Positions 47,783 to 58,301 of a stretch of DNA of 64,000 nucleotides are shown here, piece by piece. A program made the translations under genes and the position numbers. The stretch is from positions 569,358 through 633,357 of the forward strand of contig NZ_CP011518.2 in the NCBI RefSeq assembly GCF_000972785.3, given 5' to 3'. Positions within the stretch are counted from its first letter, which is position 1. Every line of letters starts with the position of its first letter. The stretch is from Pandoraea oxalativorans (GTDB lineage: Bacteria > Pseudomonadota > Gammaproteobacteria > Burkholderiales > Burkholderiaceae). The notes under the pieces are model-generated. The model was not told the origin of the DNA and made no database searches. It saw only the letters and a program-made list of their open reading frames with translations.

Positions 47783-48667
47783 TTAAAGCCTGTCCAAACG
47801 ATGAAAATGCGCGTTCCCCATAAATCCTGCCTCCGCGGCTGCTTGCTGTAACGCCCGCTGGGACGCATCGTCATCGGGCAGGCCCATATTCAGGTAATGC
47901 GCCTGCATTTCGTAATAGCTTTGGCCCGCGACAAAGGGCCGGACGTAAATCTTCGCCTTCGCGAGCGCCTGACAGAGACACTCATTCTCCGGGGTGGGGG
48001 CTGCGCGCATGATCCCGGTCATGATGAGCTCAACGGTATCTCGATTGTCACGTAGGAGTTGGGGCGCAGTCTGGGCGAAGTCGGCCAGCTGACGAAGCAG
48101 GACGTTTTCGTTGTCGGCGTTGGTGTCCATCCAGCGGGAGCGGGCGAAGTCGTCCGCCGTCAGCCGGCCCTTGTCGTCTCGGCCGTACGCGTACTCGTGA
48201 AAGCATTCCGGGACCAGGGCCAGTCCAATGCTGATCTCGCCGTGCGGGCCCGCGACCGTCACTTTCGCCATGAACTGCCCGTCTTTGCGCAGTTCCAGCG
48301 GCGTGTTCAGCATGCTGACATGCGCCTCCGCCACCATGTGCTCCAGGAGATACTCGGTGCTTATCCGGAGGTCATACAGCTTGCCCGCCTTGACGAGCTA
48401 CTCATAGCCTTCCGGCGTGCCGGCGGCGACTTGATACGCGACGGCGTTCAGAAGTTTTTTCTGGCTGCCGCCCTCACTCAAGCGAAAGATGTGAGAGAGC
48501 ATGTGCCTGAGCCAGGCGCCTAGCGTCATGTGGGTGAAGTCCTTGATAAACTGCTTCACGTCTTGCGTTTGGGCGGCCTGTTTTTGAAAGTCCTCAAGGA
48601 GCTTGGTCTGCTTGACGTTCAGCGCGAACTACGGCGCGGCTCGCGAAGAGGTGCCGTGTACGGGCAT
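47783..48667 (-). pseudogene. Candidate effector interrupted by two in-frame amber codons
   Basis: GGAGGA lies before ATG 48667, which opens MPVHGTSSRAAP and meets TAG at codon 13 (48631-48629). The same frame continues FALNVKQTKLLEDFQKQAAQ to a second TAG at codon 90 (48400-48398), then runs open to 47783. Read through, it is a 294-residue soluble helical protein with no known domain; the last 184 residues start at a possible internal ATG (48337). Both ambers are one transition from CAG (Gln). A full TCAGGTG-box promoter precedes it. It is either a recent pseudogene or a gene read through. Confidence 0.65.
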
Positions 48668-48832
48668 AGGAAATCCTCCATAAGAAATGCGTTGTCTAAG
48701 AATGGAAGGGCACGCCTCGTGTGGCCGAGCCAATGGCGACCATCGCCAGCTGCGCGCGCGGCACCGCCCTGTCGAGAAAAACCCGCGGCCTTCGGCGTGA
48801 AGTGCCCGATGGCGTTCAGGGGGTGCCCGTTG

Positions 48833-48876
48833 ATTGTCGACGGAAACGGGCCGCCCGACTTCAGGTGATCACCTGA
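48833..48876 (-). promoter_or_regulatory. TCAGGTG-box promoter, copy 4 (full palindrome)
   Basis: TCAGGTGATCACCTGA (48876-48861) is a perfect 7-2-7 palindrome. On the minus strand GACAAT (48838-48833) follows after 22 nt. The amber-interrupted gene starts at 48667. Confidence 0.7.
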
Positions 48877-49762
48877 TTCGGGCAATCGGTGCGCCCGGCG
48901 CCCCCGGGCCATCGTACGACGGCTTGACGCGCTGGCCGCAGCGCGGGACGAAGTCGTGCAGCCCTGCGGCGGCGGCGCGCACTCCGTCGCCGCAAGTGCG
49001 TGTCGAACGACTTCGCGCAGTCGGTTCGGATCAAGCGGCGGGCGCCCGCGCTTGCGGGCGGTGAGGGTGGTGCCCGGCACGTCGCCGCGCACGGGCTCCG
49101 GGGGTAAGAGGCTAAGAGGTTAAGAGGCTAAGAGGTTAAGGGGCTCGGGGCTAAGGACAGCGGCCGGCCACTCGGCTTCTTGAACCGGCCGAGTGGGTCG
49201 GCATGACGGCTTCACGTGATGCGCCGAACAGTTCGCGCTTATCGGCGCGCTGTGTCGCTTCTGCCCGATCACGCCGGGTCGTCACGACTCGACGCTCGCC
49301 TCACAACGCGTCGCGCTCGGCAAGCCGCCCCTGGGATTCCCAGCACTGAGCATGCGGGTGCCTTGACGACTTCATTGAACGTTGCGTCCGCAACGTGCGT
49401 TTGCGCACGCAAGCGTGCCAATCCAATAGCGACGACGTTAGGACCTCGCTGTCTGATCGCTGAACACACGTCTGCAAAACCTTGAACGTCGAACAAACCT
49501 CGCGGCACCGATACGAAACACGAGCTCGGGCGAGACCGGCGGTGACGGACGGAATCGAAGGCTGTTACCAGCGCCCACGCATCCATGCGTCGATCGGTAT
49601 TGCCGCCGTGCGATGACGCAGCAATATGACAAGCGACGTGAGCGGCTGCACGCGCTAACGCGGCACGCTCACATCCCCCCAACCCTTGTGAGCTGCGCGT
49701 CGACGCCAACATCATGCCTGCCAAACGGTGGCTTTTCGAGGCGCCCGAAGGCGACGAAGTCC
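48877..49762. other. Gene-free stretch with octamer-like repeats
   Basis: TAAGAGGCTAAGAGGT-type units are tandem at about 49104-49145. A minus-strand frame at 49269-49724 has moderately protein-like composition (TFNEVVKAPACSVLGIPG) but I cannot name it. Confidence 0.35.
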
Positions 49763-50512
49763 CTATCGCGACTCCGACTTATCCACGCCCTCGTTCACCT
49801 CGCCTGAGGCGCCGGGCGCATCGTAAAGCGCTTGCCAGAACTCGTTGGTGGCAGGTTTGATGTCCCCCTTTATCTCTTTGGCCTCGCCATCGAACCGTGG
49901 CCTCGTGGCATAGTATTCAGGCAGAATGCAGGTGCCCATTAGCATTTGCTCCGGTGTCGGCACAATTTTCTTATTCACGACCTTAAAGTCCCACAATACT
50001 GCGTTTTTATGATGATGTTTGCTAAGGATCCGCCCGCTTTCCAATGCCCCCTCCTTGAATGTACCCGTCAACAAAACCTTTAGTTTCGGATCGAAATAGG
50101 TTCCGTCCCCGTCGAGTGCGTTACCGCGCTCTTTCTTGAGTTCCTCCGGTATGTCGCGCATCGGTTTTTCCCCCTGAGCAGCATCGATTTTCTCGGCGCC
50201 ACCGTAATGTCGGAAAGCGCTTTGCACAAGTGACGGCGGGCGATGAAACGAAGTTGTCGTCTCGGAGACGGAAGCTGTCATCGGGCTGTCGCCCACGCGC
50301 GCCTCGTCGCGTTCGCCTGCAGTCGGGTGTGGCTCGGTCGCCGACGTTTCGCGCTCGCCACCATTTGTCCTATGGGCCGCGTGGAGCGGGGAAGTTTCCC
50401 CCTGGGAGTTCGTTGGCAGGCCATCCCCCCCCTGCGTGGCGCTTTGGGTGTGCGTTGTGGGCCGCCATGGAGCGCCAAGATCCAACAGGTGAGAAGATCG
50501 AAGAATTTTCAT
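49763..50512 (-). CDS. Candidate effector of unknown fold
   Basis: A 249-residue protein; AAAGGAA precedes ATG 50512. The first 110 residues are rich in Thr, Ser, Gly and Glu with no order-promoting segment, as in type III secretion leaders. The second half is a folded-looking domain: FDPKLKVLLTGTFKEGALES, NAVLWDFKVVNKKIVPTPEQ and TNEFWQALYDAP. No known domain, signal peptide or membrane helix. GC falls in the C-terminal half. A TCAGGTG half-box with correct -10 spacing lies about 285 nt upstream. Secretion is inferred. Confidence 0.65.
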   Translation of the reverse strand: MKILRSSHLLDLGAPWRPTTHTQSATQGGDGLPTNSQGETSPLHAAHRTNGGERETSATEPHPTAGERDEARVGDSPMTASVSETTTSFHRPPSLVQSAFRHYGGAEKIDAAQGEKPMRDIPEELKKERGNALDGDGTYFDPKLKVLLTGTFKEGALESGRILSKHHHKNAVLWDFKVVNKKIVPTPEQMLMGTCILPEYYATRPRFDGEAKEIKGDIKPATNEFWQALYDAPGASGEVNEGVDKSESR

Positions 50513-50797
50513 AACGGTTTCCTTTAATGATATGACGGGGTTTTCGGTGTCGAACACGACGCGTCGTACTGCCGTTCGCGAATGTCACTGACCTCGGTCA
50601 GCGAAGGACAGCCACTTATCAGCCGTGCCGCTCAGTGCGGCTTGACGCCGGTGCTACACCTCCGACCGTGCAGGTGCAAGTGCCCGAGCCCTCCCAATAG
50701 CCTCCCGGGTCGGGGTAAGCGGAACCCCGGGACTGTCGAGAAAATGCGTTGGCTTTCGGCTTTTCATGCGCCCGCCGCGCCGGGGGTGCTCACCTCC

Positions 50798-50841
50798 ATT
50801 CTCGGCATGGCGGTCCACGCCCATATCGAGTAAACACCTGA
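50798..50841 (-). promoter_or_regulatory. TCAGGTG-box promoter, copy 5 (half palindrome)
   Basis: Minus-strand TCAGGTGTTTACTCGA (50841-50826) keeps the left heptamer and central TT. GAGAAT (50803-50798) follows after exactly 22 nt. Confidence 0.6.
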
Positions 50842-50976
50842 AGTGTTGGCCACTAAAAGGGGCCTGCCGCGATAAGGGTCACCCCCGCTTCTAACGCGGA
50901 GGGTAACGCCGTACCGATGTCACCCGGCGCGGCAGAAAAAAGCCGGTGTCGGCAATGACGCCCGGCGGGTGGGCGT

Positions 50977-51365
50977 TTAACACGTTTTCGCGAGGCCCGT
51001 CGTGAAGCGGAAGTTCTCTGCGCCGAGGTTCTCGAGCGTCAGCGAGCGGTTGCGCAACGGATCGTGGATGTCCTTGCATCGGACGATCGGCCCGGCGATC
51101 GGTTGCGAGAAGAACAGGATGTAAAGCCCGCCCTCGATCAGATTGCGGATCGGCTTCGCATTGCAGCGGTAGAGCTCGATCAGGTACGAAATCGCGTGCA
51201 ACGTGTCAAACGAGATGCCCGGCGCCTGCGCGAGATTCTCGACGATGGCGGGCGCGTGCCCCGGCGGCGCGGCGGTCCGGCCCCACGTCTCGACGGCAAA
51301 GTTGCCCGACTTGAAAACGCCCGGCGCGCACAGCTTGAGCGTCACGGCATTGGGGCTTGGCGCGC
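50977..51365 (-). pseudogene. 3' fragment of an unrecognised gene
   Basis: The minus strand encodes about 128 protein-like residues: NAVTLKLCAPGVFKSGNFAV, ISFDTLHAISYLIELYRCNA and LTLENLGAENFRFTTGLAKT ending in C. It is in frame with arginine-rich debris upstream and has no convincing start. An IS3 relic lies directly upstream, which may have truncated it. I do not recognise the family. Confidence 0.45.
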
Positions 51366-51479
51366 TTGTCACTGACGGGCCCCTTGAGGCGCATGCCGAA
51401 CTCTCGCCCCCCACTTTCGGGGTTCCGGTCCGGTTGCGCCCGCCGCACGCCATTCGGCCTACCCGATGTCGCCCGCCGG

Positions 51480-51600
51480 TCACAGCGGCCGTGCGTCGCA
51501 ATGCCCCACCGCTGCGCCACATCCGCCTCCGAGTGAGCACCCTCCGCGACCGGCTTGAGCGCTTCGGTCCTGAACTCATCCGGATAGCACGTAGGACTCC
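51480..51600 (-). pseudogene. IS3-family OrfA relic
   Basis: A short minus-strand stretch reads YPDEFRTEALKPVAEGAHSE then ADVAQRWGIATH, the start of the HTH in IS3 OrfA (YPxEFRxEAVKLVxEG). Nothing else of the element is readable nearby. Confidence 0.7.
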
Positions 51601-51811
51601 TACCGAGCGCCTCGGATGCGAAAAAAAATGGCTCGACGAGGTCTACGAAACGCTGCCCCGTCCAAGCGTTGGCACCGAAACCGGCGCTCGCGCGGCGCCG
51701 GCGTGTGCCTGTGACGAGATCCCGAGGAAGATGACCGTCACGCCGATGGCCGCCGCCGCTTGGCGGCGCCGCGGGCCGGCGTGGCACCGCCCTCGCGCGC
51801 ATGCGATCACG

Positions 51812-53941
51812 CTACAATTTCACCCCGGCGCGTAGCCAAACCGTACGCCCGGGTTCCATCACCGGGACATTGGCCGGGTAGCCAAAGCCGGCGTTACCCG
51901 CAAGATTCAGATGCTCGGCATAGGCCTTGTTCAACACATTGTCGACGCCGACCGAGATCTGCACGGCCTTACTGACCTTGTATTGCGTATGCAGCGACAG
52001 CACGCCGAATCCGGCGCTCGGACCGAAGTCCTGGCCCACCACATTGCCCTCGCCCAGCGTGTAGCGATGCTGCGGCGCAACGACCCGCCACAGCCCACCG
52101 ACCGACCAGGCCCCACGCGTGTATTCGAGCCCGAGGCGCGCCTCGAGTGGCGGCATCTGCGGTAGGGGCGCCCCGCTCGAGGCGTTGCGCCCCCAAGCGT
52201 ACGCGAGCGACGTCGCGACGCGCAAAGGTGCCACCGGGCGCCAAGACACACCGGCTTCCCCCCCCATGATCTGCGCATTGACGTTGCTCACCTGCGAGGT
52301 CGGTCCCATCATGCCGGGCGCGTAGTTGAACAAAATGAAGTTCTGCACGTATCCCGCATACGCCGAGAGCCAGGCATCGAACCGAGCGCTTTTGTAGCGC
52401 GCGCCAACGTCGAGCTGCGTGGTCTTCTCCGGCTGTACGGCGGTGAAAGCGTTGACCGACCCCGCCGGCCCCGCGTCCGCGGAGAACAGCTCCCAATAGT
52501 CGGGATAGCGCTGCGCATGACCGATGCCCGCATACCATGTGACGGGCAGTGACGCGAGATCACGCTCGTAGCGCATGAAACCGCTCGGCAATACGCGCGC
52601 CCGTCGGTCGTCGAAGGTCGGATTCGGCAGCTCCGCCATGTCGCCGGCCATCGCACGCTTGTCGCGCGCGCCGGCGTAGTCAAGGCGCGCGCCCCCGATC
52701 ACGCGCGAGACGTCGCTCGCGTACCACGTCAGCTCGCCGAACGTCCCCGCGTTCCACATCATGGCCTGCGCATCCCACGGCTGGTCGCCGTAGTTCTGCC
52801 GCCCCATCGCCGAGCGCGAATCGAGCCAATTCGCTTGCGCGTCGACGCCCGTCACGAGCTTGAGATCGCCGGCCAAGCGCAACGTCGCCGCGGTCCGTGC
52901 GCCGAACGTGCGCCGTCGTACGTCGGCAGCCATCGGCATGGGCATGCCGCTCGTCGGGTCGGGCGCGCGCAACGTATAGTTGTCCATAACATGCTCGACC
53001 TGGTTGTAATACACGCGCGCCTCGATACGCTCGAGCACCTCGCCCAGATGCCGCTTGTCAAGCGACAGGCCAAAGGTCTCGCGACGAAAACGCACCCCGT
53101 CCATGCTGCGCCCCGCGTAGCGCGCATAGCCGTCGCCACCGCCCGCGCTCAGCTCGACGCGCGTATGCTCATCGGGGGTCCAGCCGAGCGCCGCGTCAGT
53201 GCTCCACTTGTCCCATTGCGACGGCACCGTATTGCCATTGCCGTCCCGGTAATCCTGCGAATGCGCGTGATTCGCACTCACACGGCCATACCCGGTGGGC
53301 GTGCCCACCGTCATGTCGACGTTCTGATCGTTGCGCCCGAACGAGCCGCCCACCACGCTGCCGTCAAAGCGCATGCCGGGGCGCTCAAAACGCGGCGTCA
53401 CCCGCTCAAAGAGCACGGTGCCGGCCGACGCGCCAGGGCCGTACACGACGCTCTGCGGTCCCTTGATCACCGTCACCTTGTCGTAGCTCTCCGGCGCGAT
53501 GTATGAGCTCGGCGCATCCATCCTGGCCGGGCACGCCCCGAGGGTCGGCAGCCCGTTCGCCACGAGGTTCAGTCGCGAGCCGAACATCCCGCGCAGCACG
53601 GGGTCGCCATTCGTCCCGCCGCTGCGAATCGACGTGAACCCCGGGATCGTCTTCAGATAGTCCGCCCCGTCACTTGCGGGCAGCGGCTGGCGCGCCGCCT
53701 TCGGATCGGTGAGAACGATCAGCGGTGTCGTCAACGGCGACGCGACGACCTCGACCGGCGCCAACTGCACTGCCGCCTCCTGCGCCGGAAGCGGCGTCGG
53801 GGGGGCGGTTTGAGCCACGGCAAGCGTGGGGCTCAGCACGCTGATGGCCAGCGCCGAAACGTTGCTTCCCAATCGTTGCGACAGATGCCGCGAATCGGCA
53901 CGGCGGCGCGCCTGCGGCGCGCGCGGGGAGAATACGGTCAT
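51812..53941 (-). CDS. TonB-dependent copper receptor
   Basis: A 709-residue outer-membrane receptor. The start at 53941 gives a signal peptide (about 25-43, SNVSALAISVLSPTLAVAQ) ahead of the plug. The plug has the copper-receptor features TIPGFTSIRSGGTNGDPVLR, GMFGSRLNLVANGLPTLGAC and DKVTVIKGPQSVVYGPG. The barrel carries DNYTLRAPDPTSGMPMPMAA, a Met-rich putative copper loop, and ends in WLRAGVKL. It matches the OprC/NosA group, which takes up Cu using TonB energy. The frame remains open far upstream but without family similarity. Tandem 12-bp repeats lie upstream near 54480-54562. Confidence 0.9.
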   Translation of the reverse strand: MTVFSPRAPQARRRADSRHLSQRLGSNVSALAISVLSPTLAVAQTAPPTPLPAQEAAVQLAPVEVVASPLTTPLIVLTDPKAARQPLPASDGADYLKTIPGFTSIRSGGTNGDPVLRGMFGSRLNLVANGLPTLGACPARMDAPSSYIAPESYDKVTVIKGPQSVVYGPGASAGTVLFERVTPRFERPGMRFDGSVVGGSFGRNDQNVDMTVGTPTGYGRVSANHAHSQDYRDGNGNTVPSQWDKWSTDAALGWTPDEHTRVELSAGGGDGYARYAGRSMDGVRFRRETFGLSLDKRHLGEVLERIEARVYYNQVEHVMDNYTLRAPDPTSGMPMPMAADVRRRTFGARTAATLRLAGDLKLVTGVDAQANWLDSRSAMGRQNYGDQPWDAQAMMWNAGTFGELTWYASDVSRVIGGARLDYAGARDKRAMAGDMAELPNPTFDDRRARVLPSGFMRYERDLASLPVTWYAGIGHAQRYPDYWELFSADAGPAGSVNAFTAVQPEKTTQLDVGARYKSARFDAWLSAYAGYVQNFILFNYAPGMMGPTSQVSNVNAQIMGGEAGVSWRPVAPLRVATSLAYAWGRNASSGAPLPQMPPLEARLGLEYTRGAWSVGGLWRVVAPQHRYTLGEGNVVGQDFGPSAGFGVLSLHTQYKVSKAVQISVGVDNVLNKAYAEHLNLAGNAGFGYPANVPVMEPGRTVWLRAGVKL

Positions 53942-54714
53942 GTTGGAGAGTCCGAGTGGCGCCGTGGTCGCACGGCCTCGCCGCACCGCACGTACCCCGG
54001 CAGTCAGAAAAAAAGAAAGTGGGCGTCGCAGCCGCGCTCGGGTGGCGCGCGGGAACGACACGCACAGGCACAGCGCTCGCCTCGCGCCTGCCCCGGCGCA
54101 GGCATCGTTGCGCGCGCGAACCCGAGGGGCGTCACGGCGTGCGCACGGCACCACTGCGACATCCGTGGCGCCGTGATCACGAACCCCGTCGCGAACACGC
54201 CCGGCCAGGCCCGCCGGTGACGACGTCGATTCAACACGCGAGCCGGGGCGGCGTTGCGCACTTTGGGGGGCGGCGGCGCGCGGGGCGGTGAGTGTCGCGG
54301 GAAATCGGCCGGCCTCCTGGTGGTGACAAGACTGCGATGGCGCGGCGCATGCTGCACCGCGACCCGCTCGCGCCTCTTGCAATACGGTTGTCCGGCACGT
54401 TCGGGAATCGCCGCCGCGCTGCGGCCCCCTGTCTTGGCACCGATAACGTTGGACACGCGGGGGCCTCCGAGGCGGCGCGCTTCCGAGAAGCGTCCGACGA
54501 GCTTCCGACGAGCTTCCGACGCGCTTCCGACGCGCTTCCGAAGAGCTTTTGACGAGCTTCCTTAGGCAGGCCCGACGGGCTTCAAAGGGTGACATGCAGC
54601 CCGGTGTTTCGAGGCGTCAGGGCCGTCGAGCAACGAAGGCTTGGCTCGGAGCGACCTCTCAGAACCGGATCGGGTCACGGCAGTGATCCGAAAGGGGGCG
54701 CGGGCCGGCGACGC
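53942..54714. other. Region between copper receptor and tmRNA
   Basis: No gene recognised. It holds a degenerate 12-bp tandem array (GAGCTTCCGACG-type) at about 54480-54562. Confidence 0.4.
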
Positions 54715-55080
<366 letters not shown>

Positions 55081-56444
55081 TGCTTTCGAGAATGCGCAAA
55101 AACTTGCGGCTTTGCACATCAGCGCGTGCCACGTGCCCCGCGCGAAAAGGGCAGTCGCCGCGCCAGAGGAGCGACCGCCCATAGACGGTCGCGGCGTCGT
55201 GCGTTCGGTGCGCTTGGACCGGCGCGTCAGCAGCCGTGACAGCGCAACCCGCATCAGGGACCCAACGCGGCCAGTCAGCACCCTACGCCGTGTCCCTCGC
55301 CGCCGGTGCAGCAGTCGGGGCTGCGATCCTCCCAAGGCGTAAACACGTATTCCCTGTACGCGCCACTCATGACCACAATCCAGTGATGCAGTGAGCGCGA
55401 TGGCCTGTCGTGCGCCACCAAAAGGCAGGGGAGGCATCGCCACCGGATTGCACGATTTGGCGCCCGCTTGCCGGGGTTTCGGTGCGCTCGGCCCGAGCAG
55501 CGTTGATGGTCTGCTGACGGTCTGCTGATGGTCTGTTGTGACCTGCAGCCGCCGTCATTCCTGAGTGCATCGCCCGCGACGGCCAAGGGCGCGCGGCGCG
55601 GTGCCGCCCCGCCAACCCGCACAGGGGGGGTGCGGCCCGCAGGCGCAGCCGAGGACGCCGCCCTGCGCGCCGTGATCGCATTGGCCGCGCGCCACCGTCG
55701 CGCACAGGCGGAGGAAGGCGAGGACGACGGCTTGACCGGAAATGGCCGCGCCCGGCTGGCAAGCGCGCGCACGCATCGACGTGTCAGCGCCGTAGGCGTA
55801 ATGTCAACCGAACGGCGTGAGCGATGATGGAGGCGTGCCCCGGCTCGAGATGCCGTGATGGGCTCGGGTCGCCGCACCACCGATGCCGATGCCGATGCCG
55901 ATACCGATGGCACGGGGGACGTTTGAGCCGCACGGGCATGTTCGGCCGCCCCGCGCCAAATGGCGGGTCGTTGAGGCCCGCCGCTTGGGTTTCGATGAGA
56001 GTCGCCCATTCAGGCGCGATCGGTGTCATCGGCGCCGAACCGGCGCCTTGCGCCGCTCACTTGCCGCTCACCGCGCGCACACCGGACGACTTCCCCATGG
56101 GAGGCCGTCTGACAAAACCGCGCCGCGCTCGGCGCGCCTTGGTAGCTTGAGCTTTCACGGTGACGCCTTGGCGAGGCGTCCGGAACGTTGTCGCGCGTCT
56201 CGTTGCGCGTCATGAAGGAGCGCTCGGGTGGATCGCGGTTCGCCCGCACCGTCCCCCCGCGGCACCCCATGCGGCGTGCGTAGCCCTTTGGACGAGCCAC
56301 CGAAAAACTTCGATTCCGCGATGTCACCCGCTGCCGCGCGACGCGCAACACGCCCCCATAGGAGGGTTGGCACGTGAATTGCTGCCCGAAGACGTGAGGC
56401 CGCACGTCCGCGCGCGTTCGTCAAGTGATGGGGAGCAATTACAA
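55081..56444. other. Gene-free stretch
   Basis: Long frames on both strands look like high-GC shadows. GATGCC is tandem at about 55881-55905. The minus-strand tail WIVVMSGAYREYVFTPWEDR (ending 55275) could be a remnant of a real protein but I cannot place it. Confidence 0.3.
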
Positions 56445-56678
56445 ATGGCTATCGTTTTCGCTTTCACCTACAAGGGATTCCGGATGCTCTGTACGGCACT
56501 GCCGGAGACCGGGGGCGGTTTTCGCGCCACGGCGCAGATATCGTCTCTTACCCCCGGCGTTTCGCACGACGATCGGGTAATCACGGTGCATGGGGGCGTG
56601 TACGTCAAGGGCCCGGCGGCGATTGAGGGGGCCGCTTCTCTGGCCCGAATGTGGGTCGATGCGCACCCGACGAAGTAA
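56445..56678 (+). CDS. Small protein, paralogue 1 of a local family
   Basis: A 77-residue protein with GGGGAG about 9 nt before the ATG. It begins MAIVFAFTYKGFRMLCTALP and ends ASLARMWVDAHPTK. The gene at 57117-57365 encodes a clear relative with the same FxYKGFRxLCTA start, GGFRxxAxI core and SLAR(E/M)WxDxH end. Likely a compact beta/alpha domain in the cytosol. Family and function unknown to me. Confidence 0.75.
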   Translation: MAIVFAFTYKGFRMLCTALPETGGGFRATAQISSLTPGVSHDDRVITVHGGVYVKGPAAIEGAASLARMWVDAHPTK

Positions 56679-57116
56679 GCGCCGATGATGCGCCACCTGA
56701 TGCGTTACCCTATCCGGCGCGCAGCACCGGGCAAGCGCGCAGCACGAGTCGACGCGAGCGCGACGGTGTCTCGCCGCTGTCGTTTTTCATGCCGGGCGAC
56801 CTCCCGCACGCGGGACCCGGCCGTGTGCCGCCGGGCCGCCGGCGCGGCGGATCGGCGCCCGCGGGGCCCAGCGCAGCGCATTCGCCCGGGCCTGTGCGCC
56901 CACACACCAGCGTTCCGTGATCGATCCGCCGGGCGTCCCGCGGGCTCCCGCATACCGGCAATGGGAAAAATGGCAGATTCCGGCCGGCCGTCGCGCCTGA
57001 GGTGAACTTCAGTCGAACGTCAGGCGAATGCCGGTCGCACGCGACGTCACGCCGACCCCGCTTTTGCCTGTCGGCGGCTCGGCGCGAGCGCGCGACAGGC
57101 CGCGTGCGAGCGTGAT
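56679..57116. other. Spacer between the two small paralogues
   Basis: No gene recognised. Confidence 0.35.
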
Positions 57117-57365
57117 TTACCAGCGGGCCTTCCGGTGAAGGTCGATCCACTCGCGCGCGAGCGACGCCGCCGACGCAAGCGCAAGCTGCTCCTTCTGACG
57201 GAACGTGTCCCGCGCGTGGGCTATCTGCCGCGCTTGAAATAAACCCGGGGCGGGCCACAGGATTTTCGCCGACCCTCGAAACCCGCCGTGCGTTGCCGGC
57301 GTAGCCGTGCACAACACCCGAAAGCCCTTGTAGGAAAAAGTAAGCACCGAAGCCATCGTCGTCAT
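57117..57365 (-). CDS. Small protein, paralogue 2 of a local family
   Basis: An 82-residue protein: MTTMASVLTFSYKGFRVLCT, then GGFRGSAKI and ALASAASLAREWIDLHRKAR. It is about 40 percent identical to the 56445 product and in inverted orientation to it, so the pair probably arose by a local inverted duplication. The initiating ATG may be the first or the one 9 nt later; neither has a strong ribosome-binding site. Confidence 0.7.
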   Translation of the reverse strand: MTTMASVLTFSYKGFRVLCTATPATHGGFRGSAKILWPAPGLFQARQIAHARDTFRQKEQLALASAASLAREWIDLHRKARW

Positions 57366-57639
57366 ATTTCGCGGACTGCATGTCGGCGGTCTGTCTTCTT
57401 AGGGATGCCATTCGTACGACGCCGCGATTTACCGATGTTGGGGAAAAAACGGCGCACAGCCTGCGCCGCCCTGAACCGGTTGTTATCATAGAATGGACGC
57501 GCTCGCCGGCGCTACCCCCGGCGCCGGCCGACGACCGGCTCTCACCCGTCATCGCGACGACTCTCGGATCTGCGCGCGCGTTTTGCACGTGGCAGTCGGC
57601 GGCCGTCCCCCCACCCGCATGGCGCGGCACGCCGCGGTG

Positions 57640-57930
57640 TCACTTGACGCGCCGCCAGGCCTCATCAATGGCGCCGAGCACCGGCGGCACGAATTCATGC
57701 TCGTCAAACGACACGGGCCGATCGTCTTTCGGATAATTCACTGCGGCTTGCCCACGCAGCAAACCAAGCATCCTGGCGCTATGCGCGCCGGTCGCCGCGA
57801 CCTCTGCGAGGACTTCCGACTCGATCTGATGGAGCAGCGCCCAGGTCAATACTCCGGCCTCGCGGTGACGCGACACAACGGCCGGTACCGCATCCTTCAC
57901 GGCCGCAACAGCGGCAAATAGTGGATCCAT
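57640..57930 (-). CDS. 96-residue hypothetical protein
   Basis: AAGGAG precedes ATG 57930 at 8 nt. The protein (MDPLFAAVAAVKDAVPAVVS ... FVPPVLGAIDEAWRRVK) is mainly helical and acidic at the C-terminus. No domain recognised. It lies alone between the small paralogue and the large helical-repeat gene on the same strand. Confidence 0.6.
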   Translation of the reverse strand: MDPLFAAVAAVKDAVPAVVSRHREAGVLTWALLHQIESEVLAEVAATGAHSARMLGLLRGQAAVNYPKDDRPVSFDEHEFVPPVLGAIDEAWRRVK

Positions 57931-58301
57931 TCGATCTCTCCTTGGCGTAGGTAAATAATCCATCGTTGCAATGGGGCCACCGCCTCGGCACACCTGTCCC
58001 GAACCGAGGCAGGCCATGGATCATCCGGGTTCACGCGGCGATGCCGTTTTGCGAAGCCAAGCCTGACAGCAGACTTCGCGATGCCGCCGGCAGACCGCCC
58101 CCCGGAAGTTGTGCAGCGGGGCCAGCGTGGCGCGCCCAACGCCCCTGCACACGCCGTGAGCGTGACTGTGCGCATGCGAAGTGGCGCACCGACGCGATAG
58201 CCGCCGGCGCGGCGAAGCCCGATGACGGCGACACGCGGAGCGCCCTCGGGCTAGTTGCACCGCGTGCCGCACCGGCGGCGGCGAGGCCCGACGGGGCTGC
58301 G
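57931..58301. other. Spacer without identifiable gene
   Basis: Only shadow frames. Confidence 0.35.
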
